From Pochonia chlamydosporia 170 (Eukaryota; Ascomycota; Sordariomycetes; Hypocreales; Clavicipitaceae), in the NCBI RefSeq assembly GCF_001653235.2, contig NC_035796.1, positions 2,046,001 through 2,110,000 on the forward strand: DNA of 64,000 nt. Reading direction: 5' to 3'. The translations under genes and the position numbers were made by a program. Below, in pieces: positions 42,878 through 54,705 of the stretch. Below the pieces are notes generated by a model. That model was not told where the DNA came from and searched no databases. It saw only the letters and a list, made by a program, of their open reading frames with translations. Within the stretch, counting starts at the first letter, position 1. Each line of letters begins with the position of its first letter.

Positions 42878-44403
42878 TCACTCCCTTGACGTCCTCCCCT
42901 CCTCTGATGTCGAACTCCTCGTCTCAGCATGATCAGTAACAACTAGCTGCAGTTCCCCATTCCTGGTCATGTACACCGGACGTAAAAACGCAAACCCATT
43001 CCGTTCCTCACGCGGCACCGCAGGCAACGGTTTCATCATCTCTGGGGAAGGAAGAACATTCCAATGCTGGTTCAGTTGAGCCGAGCTGCTCTGCCTAGTA
43101 TACCTGCGCCGTGTCGATGCCAACAATGGCGGCAATTGTTTAACAAGCAGCTGTCTGAGCGAAGGCAGACAAACGCATATCAGACCAATGTTGATTTCAA
43201 CAGCAGACCATACCGCAAGGTCATATACGTCTCTCGTCGGGTTGAGAGTGTCGGATCGAAATCTGATGACAGCTTTGAGGCGAATAATACTCCCGACACT
43301 AACACTGTGGCAAATTGTTAGCATACATGTCACAGGCTGAATGGAAAGACACAAACTTACAAGGTGCCCACAAAGAACATCAACCCAACACCCAGTTTGT
43401 TCTTCCAGTCCAACTTTAGATTTCTCAGCTTCCACAGCGGCAAAGCCAGCATCCAAAAGTCAAGAGCTAGGCTAACCGCCGCATTCGACTGCACAATGGC
43501 GTCTCTATCCAAACACTTCCCAGTGTGCTCTCCGTCCCACCGATGCCAAAAGTAACTTATAGGTTGGCACTGAAGCACCGATAAAAGTACATACACAACC
43601 CCGAGTAAAAAGTCGACCGCAATGGTTACCCATACGAGTCTTCGAGTCCACTTGCCCGAAAAGACACGCAGGTAGAACGACAACATGGCGAGCTTGAATA
43701 ACGACACCGCAGCAAAGTACAGAGTCTCCGCGATGAAAATATAAACATTAAACTTTGTTCTCTGGTCAGGCGTTATTGTCCACACGTCGCGGCCAATTCC
43801 ATTTTCTGTCAGCTTGTGCGTGTTTATGACTGTGCAGGGGATACCGATCAAGACGGTGAGTAGGATGAACAAGTCGTCTAGATGTAGGCCTACTTTGGCG
43901 TATATTTTGTACGCAAATCTTTGTACGACAAAGGCTGTTGTTACTGCGGCCAAGGCCATGGATATGTGTTTGTACTGTTCGGTTTTTGAGCGCTGGGGAA
44001 AGTCGCAGATGGTTTGGCTGATATTGGCAGAGACTGGGTTGGGTGTTAGTGAAATGAAGATTTTGAGTTTGTTTGCTATTTCGAGAGAGACTTACGGAGA
44101 GCTTCTTTTATTGTACAGCTTTTCGGTACGCAGGATACCATGAGTTCGATAAAGAGACGGTCGTTGCATAGGCAATCTGGGCTCAAGAAGCCTTTATCAC
44201 ATATTGACTGAGGCGTAGTCAAATCAAGGCAGTCAATCTTATTCACTTCTTAGCTTGCACATAATTATATCATTAGATGGTAGAATACTCACTGCGCATG
44301 TTGGAATGTCGGGTGGAACTGGCCAAGTCGCTGGTGTATAAACCGCCATTACCAGTGGCAACACGCCGCAAGTTAAAAGGGAGAATATGTTTGCAAACCG
44401 CAT
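42878..44403 (-). CDS. CFEM-domain PTH11-type seven-helix receptor, 4 exons
   Basis: Exons 44403-44293, 44237-44096, 44033-43361 and 43304-42878 give 450 residues, with introns of 55, 62 and 56 nt. A signal peptide covers about 1-20. The CFEM domain has its eight cysteines: PTCAIDC, then SIC, DCLC, VSC, KSC and TIC. It is followed by seven hydrophobic helices, the first beginning at HISMALAAVTTAFVVQRFAY and including HLDDLFILLTVLIGIPCTVI, FKLAMLSFYLRVF and GVGLMFFVGTFVSVGSIIRL, the conserved fungal rhodopsin-like/PTH11 pattern. The cytosolic tail (about 360-450) is basic and Ser-rich. M. oryzae Pth11, the founding member, senses surface hydrophobicity and inductive cues upstream of cAMP signalling; the ligand here is unknown. 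All parts look intact. Confidence 0.9.
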
Positions 44404-46007
44404 ATCACCACTAAAAACTATTGTAGTAACCAGGCATACTCGCAAAGGAAAATGAAACTTGAAAGCAATTGCACTCCCGACTACGACAAGACTAGGTCGG
44501 CCATCTTATGAATAGCTTCAACTACAAATTACATAACACCATGCCTTCGGCCCCCCAACATCTCACATCTGCTCTTAATGTCAGTTGCGACTTATTGGGG
44601 ACTCAGGTATACCCTCTCTCAAGACTTCCTTCAAATTCATCAGCTCCGGCTCGGGCACTACCTTCACTGGCGGCAGATCATCAACATCCCAGAGCGGCAA
44701 GAACCAGTTTCTGCGACCCAATGGTTCGAAGGATCAAGCCCCTGCTATTGGACCTTTTTCCCCGCGGTCTACTAACCAAGCCATGTAGATGTCTCAAAGC
44801 GCTGCAATACCCCTCCTTTCCGACCTTGCTTGACCGAGCTTGGTCCAAAATGGTAACTCTCGCGACTGAAACGCGGAGCGACATATCTGGGTCAGGAAGC
44901 GTTGGCTGCACACCTAATCTCGTTTAAAAGCTATATGTTACTTGGTTAAGATCTTGATTAAACGAGGTACACTCCGTGGCTGCTCACCACAGGCACCCAT
45001 AACATATTATTGCATGTAAATATATAGTATGTTGCATTAGAATAACATTTATTGGTAAAGTACTTTGACATGCCACTGTAGATCCGCGGATCAGAACAGG
45101 ACTTGTCGATGGTTGCTTCTGGTCTAGAACGAGCAGATGTTTTGACTTTGTTTGTCGCAAGAGCTGAACAGAGTCGGCAATGGCTCATTGCTACCATGTA
45201 CCTCAATCAAACCAGAGCCTGGTATTATAGATTACTCGGTGTATGCTATACTCCAACTTTTGTCTCCCAAGATGGAATCCATGCCAGGGATTAACTAGAA
45301 CTAGAACCAGCAGTTACCTCCACCCCAACACAGCATCTAAGACTCCAATTTAGTAGTCCTACATGCAACTAACAAACCCGTAATTCAACGAGGAAAGCGG
45401 GCTTTTTTCGTCCTCTCCTGTTCTGACCCCCACCGCGGTCCCTGTTTTAGTTGCAGTGAAATCTGTTGTGTTACAGTAGACGGTTTACAGGCGCATTTGG
45501 TATACAGGCAAGACAATAGATTTGCCAACTACGCAGGGAATAGATCAGCACCACTGGGATGCCAATGGTGTTACAAGCCAAACGCTTGTTTGGTGCACTA
45601 CTAGGGCAAGTTGGCAATCACAAACACCATTGCTGCCGTCTGCAAGGTCCATGTCTCGGAACTTGAGCATGGCCAGAGAGCCCGATCAGAGCCTGTTGTG
45701 GGTGATATCGTCTAGAGTGTAGAGAAGAGGAAGTCGTATTTGTTCAACACAATATACCACCGGAAATAATTTGTTACTTTTAATTGCAGCTGGACAGATT
45801 TTGACTCTTACGACGACGGTATTAAATTAATTCTAAACTAAGGCCATGTGGGTTAATTAACTAATATCCCCTGAGGGAACTTATCAGATGCCTTTTAGTC
45901 CAAAGAAACCAGACCTTAGGCTCTATGCGAAAGATGGTTAACGCACCAGACCATGTTGGAATTTCAGTTGTGAACCTAAAGATCGAGCCACGACATCTAG
46001 CCTTGCT
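44404..46007. other. Intergenic, A/T-enriched region
   Basis: 1.6 kb between two minus-strand genes. A short overlapping set of plus-strand frames at 44508-44927 reads plausibly for about 60 residues in two frames but has no domain, so I do not call it. Nothing else is recognised. Confidence 0.5.
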
Positions 46008-46755
46008 CTAATAAAACTGGGCGAGGCTGGACATGGAGCCAACCAATCTATCTCCAATTGCCTTAATCTCAGCTTTGGCAGAAGCTCCAGAAATTGCAAC
46101 AAGCGAGGCAGATAACACCTATTTTGATTAGCCACTGAATCATGTGAAGCCAGACAAGTTGAGCTTACAGTTTCAGCGTCCCTGATTGCCACTGCGTCAC
46201 CCTTTATTATAGCAGGGAGGTTGATGACCGTACTGACAGGAAACGGAACGAGGCCAACGAAAGTCGTCTTTTTGGATTTCAGCAATTCCACGGCTTTCAT
46301 CTGCACTGGTTCAATCTAAGGTGGTCTCGTATTAATGGGGGAACTCGAAAATACAGCGAAGGGGTTCGGATTTGATCGCCTATACCTGACGCATGATACT
46401 GAGGATGGATTCGCCATCGGAGTCGCTCAAAGGCACAGGAGTCGTTGCTTTAGCATCCGTGTTACTGCGATTAATCGTAGCAGCTACAACTTGCAACTGG
46501 CTGTGAATCGCCTAACGTCATTGTATAAGTATTTCTCCGCCAGTACAGCAAGATTCTTGAAGAACAGTAGATACGTACAAGCGCATCTGGTACTGAGGTG
46601 GCGCCACTACCGAATGGTGCCACCGTTGTTACCAAGTTGTCAAACTAGGTCTTGACATCTTGAAGATCAGCAAGTAGGACAGCTACCGGTGCAGACAGCA
46701 CGGTTGTGGCAGCAGCAAAGACGGCAAAGACGGCAGAAGCAACGCTGAACTTCAT
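46008..46755 (-). pseudogene. HsbA-like (hydrophobic surface-binding / cell wall galactomannoprotein) gene with an in-frame stop
   Basis: Exons 46755-46579, 46511-46386, 46315-46169 and 46118-46008 all join in phase 0 over 187 codons. A signal peptide (1-22, FSVASAVFAVFAAATTVLSA) leads into the family pattern: LLADLQDVKT, VPDALAIHSQLQVVAATINR, LSDSDGESIL, KAVELLKSKKTTF, RDAETVLSASLVAIS and AEIKAIGDRLVGSMSSLAQ. Codon 37 is TAG (46645-46647), between KT and FDNL, where relatives usually have a polar residue such as Gln. The frame is otherwise intact. The intron 2 donor, GTATAG, is also weak. HsbA-type proteins are secreted, adsorb to hydrophobic surfaces and recruit hydrolases. A splice that removes the stop would also remove a conserved helix. 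I therefore call it a recent pseudogene or a sequencing artefact. Confidence 0.75.
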
Positions 46756-48273
46756 GATGACGGAGGTGGTAGTGGAAAGAAGGAGTAAGTGGTATGACTT
46801 GAAGGCGATGTGTTGGTGTTTAGCCTTGGCTTTTGTTTAGTTCACTTGTAAGAGGGTAGTGAGCCTTGAGATCTTGAATCAAGTCTTTGTCATGTTACTT
46901 GGCCCTTATATACTTGGATGAAGAGGCATTTCCCTCACTGTTCCTTTGCGGCCTCTGCGCCCTGAACCAGCCGCTGGCTTATGCAGCGAGTTGGATCATC
47001 AAGACTATTGTGACTTGGGTATATATTTGCTGTCTTAAGATAGGTGGAAGAGTGGCCCACGTTTCCATATATCAAATTGAAAGACAGCGGCAGAGACCGA
47101 GACGAGTTCCACAAATTTGTCTTATACGTTCTAGGGCAAGGATAGCTGCAGCATACAGCTCAGAATTTGTGAAGCCTGTATCACGTATTTGAATTTGATA
47201 CTACTAAGATATGTCTTCAAAGTACGGAGTAAAGGCCGGGAGTGCTTCTCGACAATGACGTATGCAGAGAGAAACCAAAAAAAGTTCTCCGTTTCGTATT
47301 GGCATCATTATATCTAAAGAAATTGAAAATTAAAAAAAAAATTAGCTAAATACAACTGCGTTAGCATACTTTAGCAGCGCGATTAATGTCGCGCCCAAAA
47401 TGGCAGTTTAAGGTGTCAAGTGATAAAAGTCCGCAAGTCATCGCGTCAATTCCCATCTAATCTCAAAATACCCATGCAGCCGAATCCTCTGTCAAAAAGT
47501 AAACCTTTCCTAGCTGCAACGTCATCCGTAGTTGAGAGAGCTAGACCAAAGCTGAACTAAAACATTCTGCAGCGTTTGTATATCCGCTGTTTCAATAGAC
47601 ACGGTTCGGCGAGACAATGTCCATAATGTGCTGCAGGTTTCCGGCCTGGAGCAGTGCTCAGTGTGTCGGAACTTCAGAAACAGGATTGACACATCGAAAA
47701 AGCACTCAGCAGAGCGCTGAGGTGTAACGGACGCGTAGACGGGTAAAGGTCCCTTGTGGCTCGATTCAATATTTCATCTCGTTTGTAAACATGCCCATCG
47801 CTCACGCCTGCAACATGTCTCGCAATATTTTCTGTTTGTGTCAACGTTTTATAACGGTCAATAGCTCGTACATAGTAGCTCGCCGAGAACAGGGATTAAT
47901 GATATCAGACCGCAGCAAACTACGTATTGATAATCTGAGGGCCGGCTGGTTGAATATATCTCAACATGATCATACCTCTTCACAGGCGGCGCTGTTTGAT
48001 GCTCGATGCCTTACTAGAATGCCTTTCCCATGCATTTGTCCATCATAGGGAAGACACACGGCTAATGGCGTCTCGGCTCGGGCAGTGTGTTACTCTCCCG
48101 TTGTTTCAAACCGGCAAGTTTGCCATTGGACCCTTGGTCTCACTGCAATTACCTCAGCCAGCCACATACTCAAGTCAATTGATGCCCAGACTTCAATAGC
48201 AATTCCTTCACCTCAGAATGAAGTGGGAGATCAACATGAACCATAGTTCTTGCGCTATGAGCATTTAATAGTC
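46756..48273. other. Intergenic, A/T-enriched region
   Basis: 1.5 kb with TACGGAGTA at 47223 and an A-rich tract near 47330-47345. No gene is recognised. Confidence 0.5.
46905..46912 (-). promoter_or_regulatory. TATA box of the HsbA-like gene
   Basis: TATATAAG on the minus strand, about 150 bases before the ATG. Strong TATA boxes are usual for highly induced secreted-protein genes in fungi. Confidence 0.5.
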
Positions 48274-49879
48274 TCATCCCTTAACAAAGTCCTCGCCTTC
48301 AGGAATTGCTGCGTCATGAACCCAGTTCAGGCTGGTGACCCCTCTGCCCTCTTCACCTTTGAATTGGATGAAGTATACTTCTGGCGAATAGCCGATGAAA
48401 CGCGCTCTCTTGACCTGTTCATTCCACGACATAAACCAGGTGAAGGCATCATCGTGGTGGTGCCGCAATGGGTACTGCTGAGATTTCCGGCCTTGGAAGA
48501 GCATCTCGAGCCCATTCTCTCCTTCTACCACTTCAATGCGGAAGATGCCTCCGAAGCCGACGTATAACCCAACGTAGTCACTCAAGGGCCTGTCCGGGCC
48601 CCCAGATACTCTTCCTTCCTCCACCTTCAGGCTCAGCTCCGCATATTTCGTGAGTGCGCGATCTGCACTGACAGACGCCAGGTGAATGTAGTCATGTTGG
48701 ACAGGGCTGTCTAGAAGCGCTTCCACCAGGAGCTGGCCGATCCAATCTGCAGCATCGTTGAATGCCATGGTATTAGTGAGGACCAAAACCGCAGATTCAG
48801 TTTCAGGGAGCAACATGGCGAAACAAGTTGCCCACGAGGCTGCCTTGATGCCACAGGGCCAGGCGAGAGTCGATTCCATCTGCGAGCAAGGGCATTGCTT
48901 CCACCAGCCCTGGATTGACCCCAATATCGCCGACGGCGGTCGGCAGCTGACTTCTCGCCCATCCAGCGGCATAGCTCTTCTCTCGAAATGTTGGCGTTTC
49001 CATGATCTGGAGCGGCGCGAAAAGCCACGAGACCTCATCAAACACGGCCGTTTCGTGTTCAATCCCACAGTCTGCCATCTTTCCCTGGGTCTGGCTATTC
49101 CATGATCTCATCAAGGCTTTGCAATACTTGCTCAAATCGTTAACACTGCTTAGCAAGCCTCCAGCAGAGCCCATGGCCACACTCCCACTGCTACCAGGGA
49201 GGGGAACATTGTATGGTTTGCCGTCGTCCAACGTGCTGTAGGCCAGTGAGGAATTATCCGGTAGACCGCCGTCTTTAGTTACCACGGTGCGAGTCATGTT
49301 GAGAGGATCAAGAATTGTCTCCTTCAGATATGTGTGGTAGGGCTGCCCAGTCAGTTTGGCGATGATCTCTCCAAGTACAGCGTAGCAAATGTTGTTATAA
49401 TAGAAATGAGATCGTATTCTTGCCCGAGGTCGGATATGATTGAAAACCGCGACTGTTTGGTCTCTGTTGATGAGTAGCTCGCCTTGGGAGCCGAGCCATA
49501 TGTTATCAGCCCTTTCAAGGCCTGTGCGATGACCAAGGAGATCAGCAATTGTAGCTGTTACAGCAACAGTAGGGTCTGCATTTTTGGCCTCCGGAAGGTG
49601 CTTTTGAATTGGGTCGTCAAGCTCCAGCCGTCCTTGAGCCCTCAGTTTTTGTATGCAAGCGCCCGTGAAGCTCTTGGTTAGTGAGGCGATGTGAAAGATG
49701 GTGTCGGAAGTCACAGGCTGTTGCTCGACAAGGTCACGGTACCCAAACTTGTCCTGGAATACAGTCTCGCCGCGGTCAATGACGGCGATGGACGCACCGG
49801 CAACGCCCGATATCTTGCATATCTCCTGGATCTTGGCTCTCTTCGATTCTAGGGCATGTCGCAACTCCGGCCCAACCAT
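48274..49879 (-). pseudogene. Beta-lactamase-fold serine hydrolase with a one-base frameshift
   Basis: The first frame (49879 to 48803) encodes 358 residues with the class C-like motifs. These are nucleophile S66-x-x-K69 in IASLTKSF, the YxN element in FYYNNICYAVLG, LLGHRTGLE, and HQGSLVG in the KTG-equivalent place. It then ends soon after HQGSLVGNL at a TGA. The expected continuation (MLLPETESAVLVLTNTMAF and onward, about 180 residues to 48274) is intact in another frame. The switch falls between about 48812 and 48835, where one extra base is present. The interval is too short for an intron. Intact relatives would be about 535 residues, and such fungal proteins act as esterases or peptidases of unknown substrate. 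It could be a recent pseudogene or a sequencing error. Confidence 0.78.
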
Positions 49880-51151
49880 ATTGATTGGTTGTCTATCCTA
49901 TTAATCAGCATCACATCTCAATGCTAGCAGAGGCGACTCATACGGACCTCGGGGGTTTCGAACGTCCAATTTGGAAGCGGGGGTCGAAATTCATGGTCTG
50001 TACAAGCTAGCTCTTGGGAAACAAAGAACGTTGACATTTGAATGTTTTGGCAGAGAGGCACTACGGACGTGTTGTCCTTCGTGGGCCCGTGCCGTAAAGC
50101 TGCACATCTCTGAGGCCAGCTTCGACGCCTCATTACTGCGGGTGACCATGGTTCAGATAATACGAACTCCAGAGTTATCACTCCTGAAGACCTTGATCAA
50201 AATATGCTGAGAGTACGACGAAATTGTCAACGAGAATCATCGCCAAGGTACCTTATTTCGCACATCGAACATCTCGGAAATACTAATGGCTGTAGTCGTC
50301 GGCAAACGAGCTGCAGAGAATTCTGCTCGACAACATTGAAGAGGTGAACGAGCCATTGTATAAGGGAGAATGGGGTTTTCGTACTGCAAAGCGCATGGAA
50401 GAGCACGGATGACCAGTTAAAAGCGTAGAGTGTTGGTCGACGAATCAAATCATACACGCATCCAAGCTCGGAAAATCAAAACGCCTGTCCCTCGGTCATT
50501 TTGATCAAGACCTACTCTGGAGTCCGTCCAGGAAGATGGCGTGGATGTGCCTTAACTATCGTGCTCGACACAGGCAGAGTCGACGTTGAGGCCAAAAAGA
50601 CAAGTACAAGTACGGTCAGAACTGCCATGCTCCATGTCAATCCATGTCTCCATTTATCCATTGGCGGCCATGGCCACATCCATGAGGATTGCTTCCTTGG
50701 CTGGACCCTGGTTTGGATAGCTGCACGCCAGAGCTAAGCCTCATTCTGTGCTGACGACTCCCACAAGTCAGCCATGCACCTTGATTGCAATGCATTTGAC
50801 TGCATTACATCAAGTTACACCCCGACAATTACGCCCCCCAGCAACCAAGCCGTGATGCTACCAGAGCAAACAACATCCTCAGCCCTCACGAAGCCTACTT
50901 GTCTGTGTTTGCATCTGCATCTGTGAAGAGGAACCTCGACACTTTCATCCCACCTCGCAGCTTGCATCCCACATCCCACCACGAACCGTTCTACGTCATT
51001 TGGATCACACACCAGCTTCACCACCAACATTTGCCTCAATTGCCATCTCATTGAGCCTCCCATCCCAGCATGAGCTACTAAATCAATAGCCCTCCATCTC
51101 AATTGCATCTCGTCTCATCACCATCGACGCCCGCTTAAACAAAACATCACA
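49880..51151. other. Divergent intergenic region
   Basis: 1.27 kb with no supported gene. The last 250 bases are C/A-rich with pyrimidine runs, the likely promoter and leader of the kelch gene. Confidence 0.55.
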
Positions 51152-52822
51152 ATGGAGCCGCTCAACCAGCTCAAGCGTCGCTCAACCGACCTCTTCAAAC
51201 AGGCACAGCAAAACATGCCCTCGCTGCCCAAAAACGTCAACATGCCAAACGTTCCCAACTTTCCCGACCTGCAAAAGAACCTCCCCTCTCTGCCGCAATT
51301 AAACTTCGGCCGTAACAACAACAACTCCAACAACGACGCCAACGTCCAAGGAACATGGGAGCGCATCGATATCCCCTCCCTCCCGCGGTCCTCGCACTCG
51401 CTCAACGTCATCTCCGGATGCGCCTACATCTTTGGCGGCGAAGTCGAGCCCCGCCAACCCGTCGACAATGACATGCACGTTATTCGATTGCCGTTTAGCA
51501 GCGCCGGCGCAGACTACCACAAGGTCAAGGCCAAGGCCGCGGTAGTGCAGGTAGAGGACAACCCATCCGAGCAGGCAGCCAACATGGACGATGTGCCGCT
51601 GGAGGAACCAAAGGGAAAAGGCAAGGAGGTAGCAACAGATATCAAGCCCGAGTTAGGTGACGTTCCAGCGCCACGAGTCGGACACGCAACGGCGGTCATC
51701 GGCTCCCGCATCTTCTTGTTTGGAGGCCGTGGCGGCCCTGACATGAAGCCTCTTGAAGAAGCTGGTCGAGTATGGGTGTATGACACCCGCTCACATACAT
51801 GGTCGCACCTTGATCCTGTTCCCGCTGTCAAAGGCGGTGCCATCGTCCCGCAGCCCAACCCGAGGAGCTACCACTGCGCCACGGCCACAGACCGTCCTCG
51901 CGACTTTCCCGTTCCCCTGGCCACAGGCCCCAAGAAGCCACAGACCTGGAGGCAATGGGCTCTAGGCGATACCTCCAAGACTGGTATTCCGCAGGACCCC
52001 GTGGTGGGCTACGTCGCCGAGCAGGCCGTGGACGAGGAGTCAGACGGCTACGGCACTTTCTTCGTCCACGCGGGCTGTCTCTCCAACGGCGACCGAACCA
52101 GTGACCTCTGGGCATTTGACGTCCGCACACGTACGTGGACAGAATTACCCGCCGCGCCGGGTCCCTCCCGCGGCGGTTCAGCAATCTGCATCTCCAAGAG
52201 TCGTCTGTTCCGCTTTGGCGGGTACGACGGCGAGACCGAAGTCGGCGGACAGCTCGACTTTTTGCATCTCGAAGTGGAAACATTCGACGACGGCCATTCC
52301 AAGGGCGAGGTGTCCATCCATGCCCGCGCAGGATGGCAGACCATTCTCCAGAATAACATTGACGCTTCGTCGACTGAGATCCACGCCGAGCCACGCCAAG
52401 AGTGGCCGTCGCCAAGAAGCGTAGCATCTCTCCAGGCACTTACCGTCGGCGGCGGAAAGGAATACCTCGTTCTGGCGATGGGTGAGCGAGCTCCCAGTGC
52501 GGATGGACATGCCGGAGCAGGGACCTTTTTCGACGACGTATGGACATTTGAGGTTCCGCCTTTGGGAATGAGCGCCGCGAGCTTCAGAGCCGCTGTTTTC
52601 CAGGCCATGGGGAAGAAGACCGGCGAGGGGAAGTGGGAGAGGGTTCAGATGGGCGAGTATGATGACGAGAGCGGTGATGGGCTACCACTGCCAAGGGGAT
52701 GGTTGGCGAGTGCGCCGATGACGGATCTGGAAGAGAGCGGTATTGTGGTCTGGGGGGGTTTGGGGGCAGATAACAAGAGGATCGGAGACGGCTGGATACT
52801 TCGACTTGGAAAGACAGATTAG
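51152..52822 (+). CDS. Kelch-repeat beta-propeller protein
   Basis: A single exon of 556 residues. An amphipathic N-terminus (EPLNQLKRRSTDLFKQAQQN) leads into a Pro/Asn-rich stretch and then a kelch propeller from about residue 68. Blades show the family signatures: RSSHSLNVISGCAYIFGGEV, PRVGHATAVIGSRIFLFGGR with WVYDTRSHTWSHLDPVP, FFVHAGCLS with LWAFDVRTRTWTELPAAPGP, and SRLFRFGGYDGETE. An acidic/Lys insertion (about 140-172) separates blades 1 and 2. Such single-exon fungal kelch proteins, sometimes named after nitrile-specifier proteins, have no settled function; a cytosolic scaffold is likely. It is convergent with the complex I gene (278 bases between stops). Confidence 0.88.
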   Translation: MEPLNQLKRRSTDLFKQAQQNMPSLPKNVNMPNVPNFPDLQKNLPSLPQLNFGRNNNNSNNDANVQGTWERIDIPSLPRSSHSLNVISGCAYIFGGEVEPRQPVDNDMHVIRLPFSSAGADYHKVKAKAAVVQVEDNPSEQAANMDDVPLEEPKGKGKEVATDIKPELGDVPAPRVGHATAVIGSRIFLFGGRGGPDMKPLEEAGRVWVYDTRSHTWSHLDPVPAVKGGAIVPQPNPRSYHCATATDRPRDFPVPLATGPKKPQTWRQWALGDTSKTGIPQDPVVGYVAEQAVDEESDGYGTFFVHAGCLSNGDRTSDLWAFDVRTRTWTELPAAPGPSRGGSAICISKSRLFRFGGYDGETEVGGQLDFLHLEVETFDDGHSKGEVSIHARAGWQTILQNNIDASSTEIHAEPRQEWPSPRSVASLQALTVGGGKEYLVLAMGERAPSADGHAGAGTFFDDVWTFEVPPLGMSAASFRAAVFQAMGKKTGEGKWERVQMGEYDDESGDGLPLPRGWLASAPMTDLEESGIVVWGGLGADNKRIGDGWILRLGKTD

Positions 52823-53100
52823 GTATACTCCAAGGCTTTACGGGCAATGTTTGGGTATGTAGAATGAGCTAGTATTGGTTCTGTTAGTTACGAGAATTTG
52901 GCATGAGAAATGTACTTGATGGCATCGCAACGAAATAAAGAACGCCCAAACAGGAAATAAGAAGAATTGTCTATACCACGTGGCATTAACGATGGCGTTA
53001 TATACAGTGTCTTTTAACCTCAGCCCCCTTGTTACCAAGGCTCGAACTCCCACTTACACTTCCCACTCTCTTCAGAACTCACAAACGAAAACACAATAAT

Positions 53101-54109
53101 CTACAAGTCCGACCTCGTCTTCTCAGCACCCCACGGCTCATCCAACAAGTTCGTCTGGCCCTTGCTATTCTCACACGTATCCCTGCCCGTCAGGGGCCCC
53201 GCCTTGGGAACCTTGGCCGCAGCACCAGCATCACCAGCACTAGCCTTCAACGCCTTGAGAAGGTCAACCACCGTCTCGGGCGTAAGATCCTCGTAGTAGT
53301 CGTCGTTAATTTGAATCATCGGAGCGTTGACACAAGCACCCAGGCACTCGACTTCGATAAAGGTGAATAATCCGTCTGGGGTAGTCTGGCCCTGCTTGAT
53401 GCCGAGATGGTCCTTGATAGCCTTGACGATGACATCCGATCCACAGCCGCCCAGCTGGCAGGGAGTCTAATTCACGTTAGCCCATCTCGTCCAAGACTTC
53501 TTAGCAGAAAAATGCTAGGGGGAAAAATTGCGTACCGTTGTGCAGGCCTGGACGAAGAACTTGCCCACAGGGTCTCGGTTGTACATGGTGTAAAAGGAAG
53601 CTACTTCGTACACTCGCATAGGCGGCATCTCCAGCAGACGAGCGACTTCGTTCATGACACTGATGCTGGTGAAGCCGTGCTGTCGCTGGCCCAGGTCGAG
53701 CAGGGGCATGACGGCAGCCTTCTTGTACTGCTCGGGGTATCGCTTGAGAATCTCGGCCATGAGGGCTTCATTCTCCTTGTTGAATTTGAAGGGAATGTCG
53801 GGGTTGTTGTCCGCGGTATTTCGGTGCTACACAGAAAGCTATCAGCTGATGTCCACGAGAGTGTTTTATCCTCTCACAGCCTCGAGGGTAGTATATCCTC
53901 GCCCCAGATAGTCCAATTGACACCACATGTTCACATTGGACGAATTGACCCGGACTCAAGGGAGTGGAATGCGTGGCAGGACGTACAATCATCAGAGTAT
54001 CGCTCGGCCGGCAAGCTGTGACGGAGAAGGCGCGCGTTTGGGGCCGGGCGACGCGGGAGGCGGTGCGCATGCACGAGCGGAAGAGGAAGGGCGTGATCTT
54101 GCTCGCCAT
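53101..54109 (-). CDS. nuo-24: NADH:ubiquinone oxidoreductase 24 kDa subunit (NDUFV2), 3 exons
   Basis: Exons 54109-53987, 53826-53536 and 53466-53101 give 259 residues. The N-terminus is a mitochondrial presequence ([20 protein letters not shown] and on to FSVTACR). The thioredoxin-like fold binds the N1a [2Fe-2S] cluster. Its ligands are visible as C136-x4-C141 (ACTTTPC, with intron 2 between the Thr codons) and C179-x3-C183 ([11 protein letters not shown]). Other conserved parts are [39 protein letters not shown] and [13 protein letters not shown]. The protein works in the matrix arm of complex I next to the 51 kDa flavoprotein subunit. All features match the family and the length is normal. 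Confidence 0.96.
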
Positions 54110-54705
54110 TGTGAATTGATTGAGCGGCGTCAATGGCGGTCGTCGATGGCGGGGGAGGGAGATGGCGGAGGGACGAAGGTGGTTTGGTGGTCTCGAGAGC
54201 TTTCTTGTCGAAATGTCGATGGCCAATGCCAAACGTTTGGTGGTGCTTGCAAATGGGTTGCTGTGATTGGGTGGCGGCTGATTATCGGGTAAGGGGGTCT
54301 GTGGTCGATGACAGATGGTGCACCAGCCGGTGAGAGTGTTGACTTATCAACTTCACTCAAATCCTGGAGATAGTGCAGAATTCATGGGCCTCTTTCACGC
54401 CAGGTTACTTTCATGGTTAGTATCGAACTCAATTGGGAGAGGTCAATATGTGCTAGAAGGGTGTTGTTCGGATAGCTTCCCGATCGATAACACCACATCA
54501 TCCCCATCACTGAACTCAATCTTCTCACTCAAATTCCTCACTTTAGGCGGATGTAAAGAAAAATGGCAATCTTCTACTCAATATCACATCCCAATCCAAC
54601 CACGCCGCTCTCGTTCAGCCCTCCACCACATCATATTAAGAATCCCCCGTGTAACATCTCTATCTCAACCTATATCAAAAAATGCATCTCCAGCACCATC
54701 TTCCC
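54110..54705. other. Co-directional intergenic stretch
   Basis: Promoter of the complex I subunit gene and 3' region of the DAO gene. Open frames on the plus strand are C/A-biased and not credible as genes. Confidence 0.6.

Noticed and set aside
44508..44927. Overlapping plus-strand frames that resemble a short Ser/Gly-rich tail
   Set aside because: Two frames look equally plausible, neither reaches a recognised domain, and no upstream exon could be joined.
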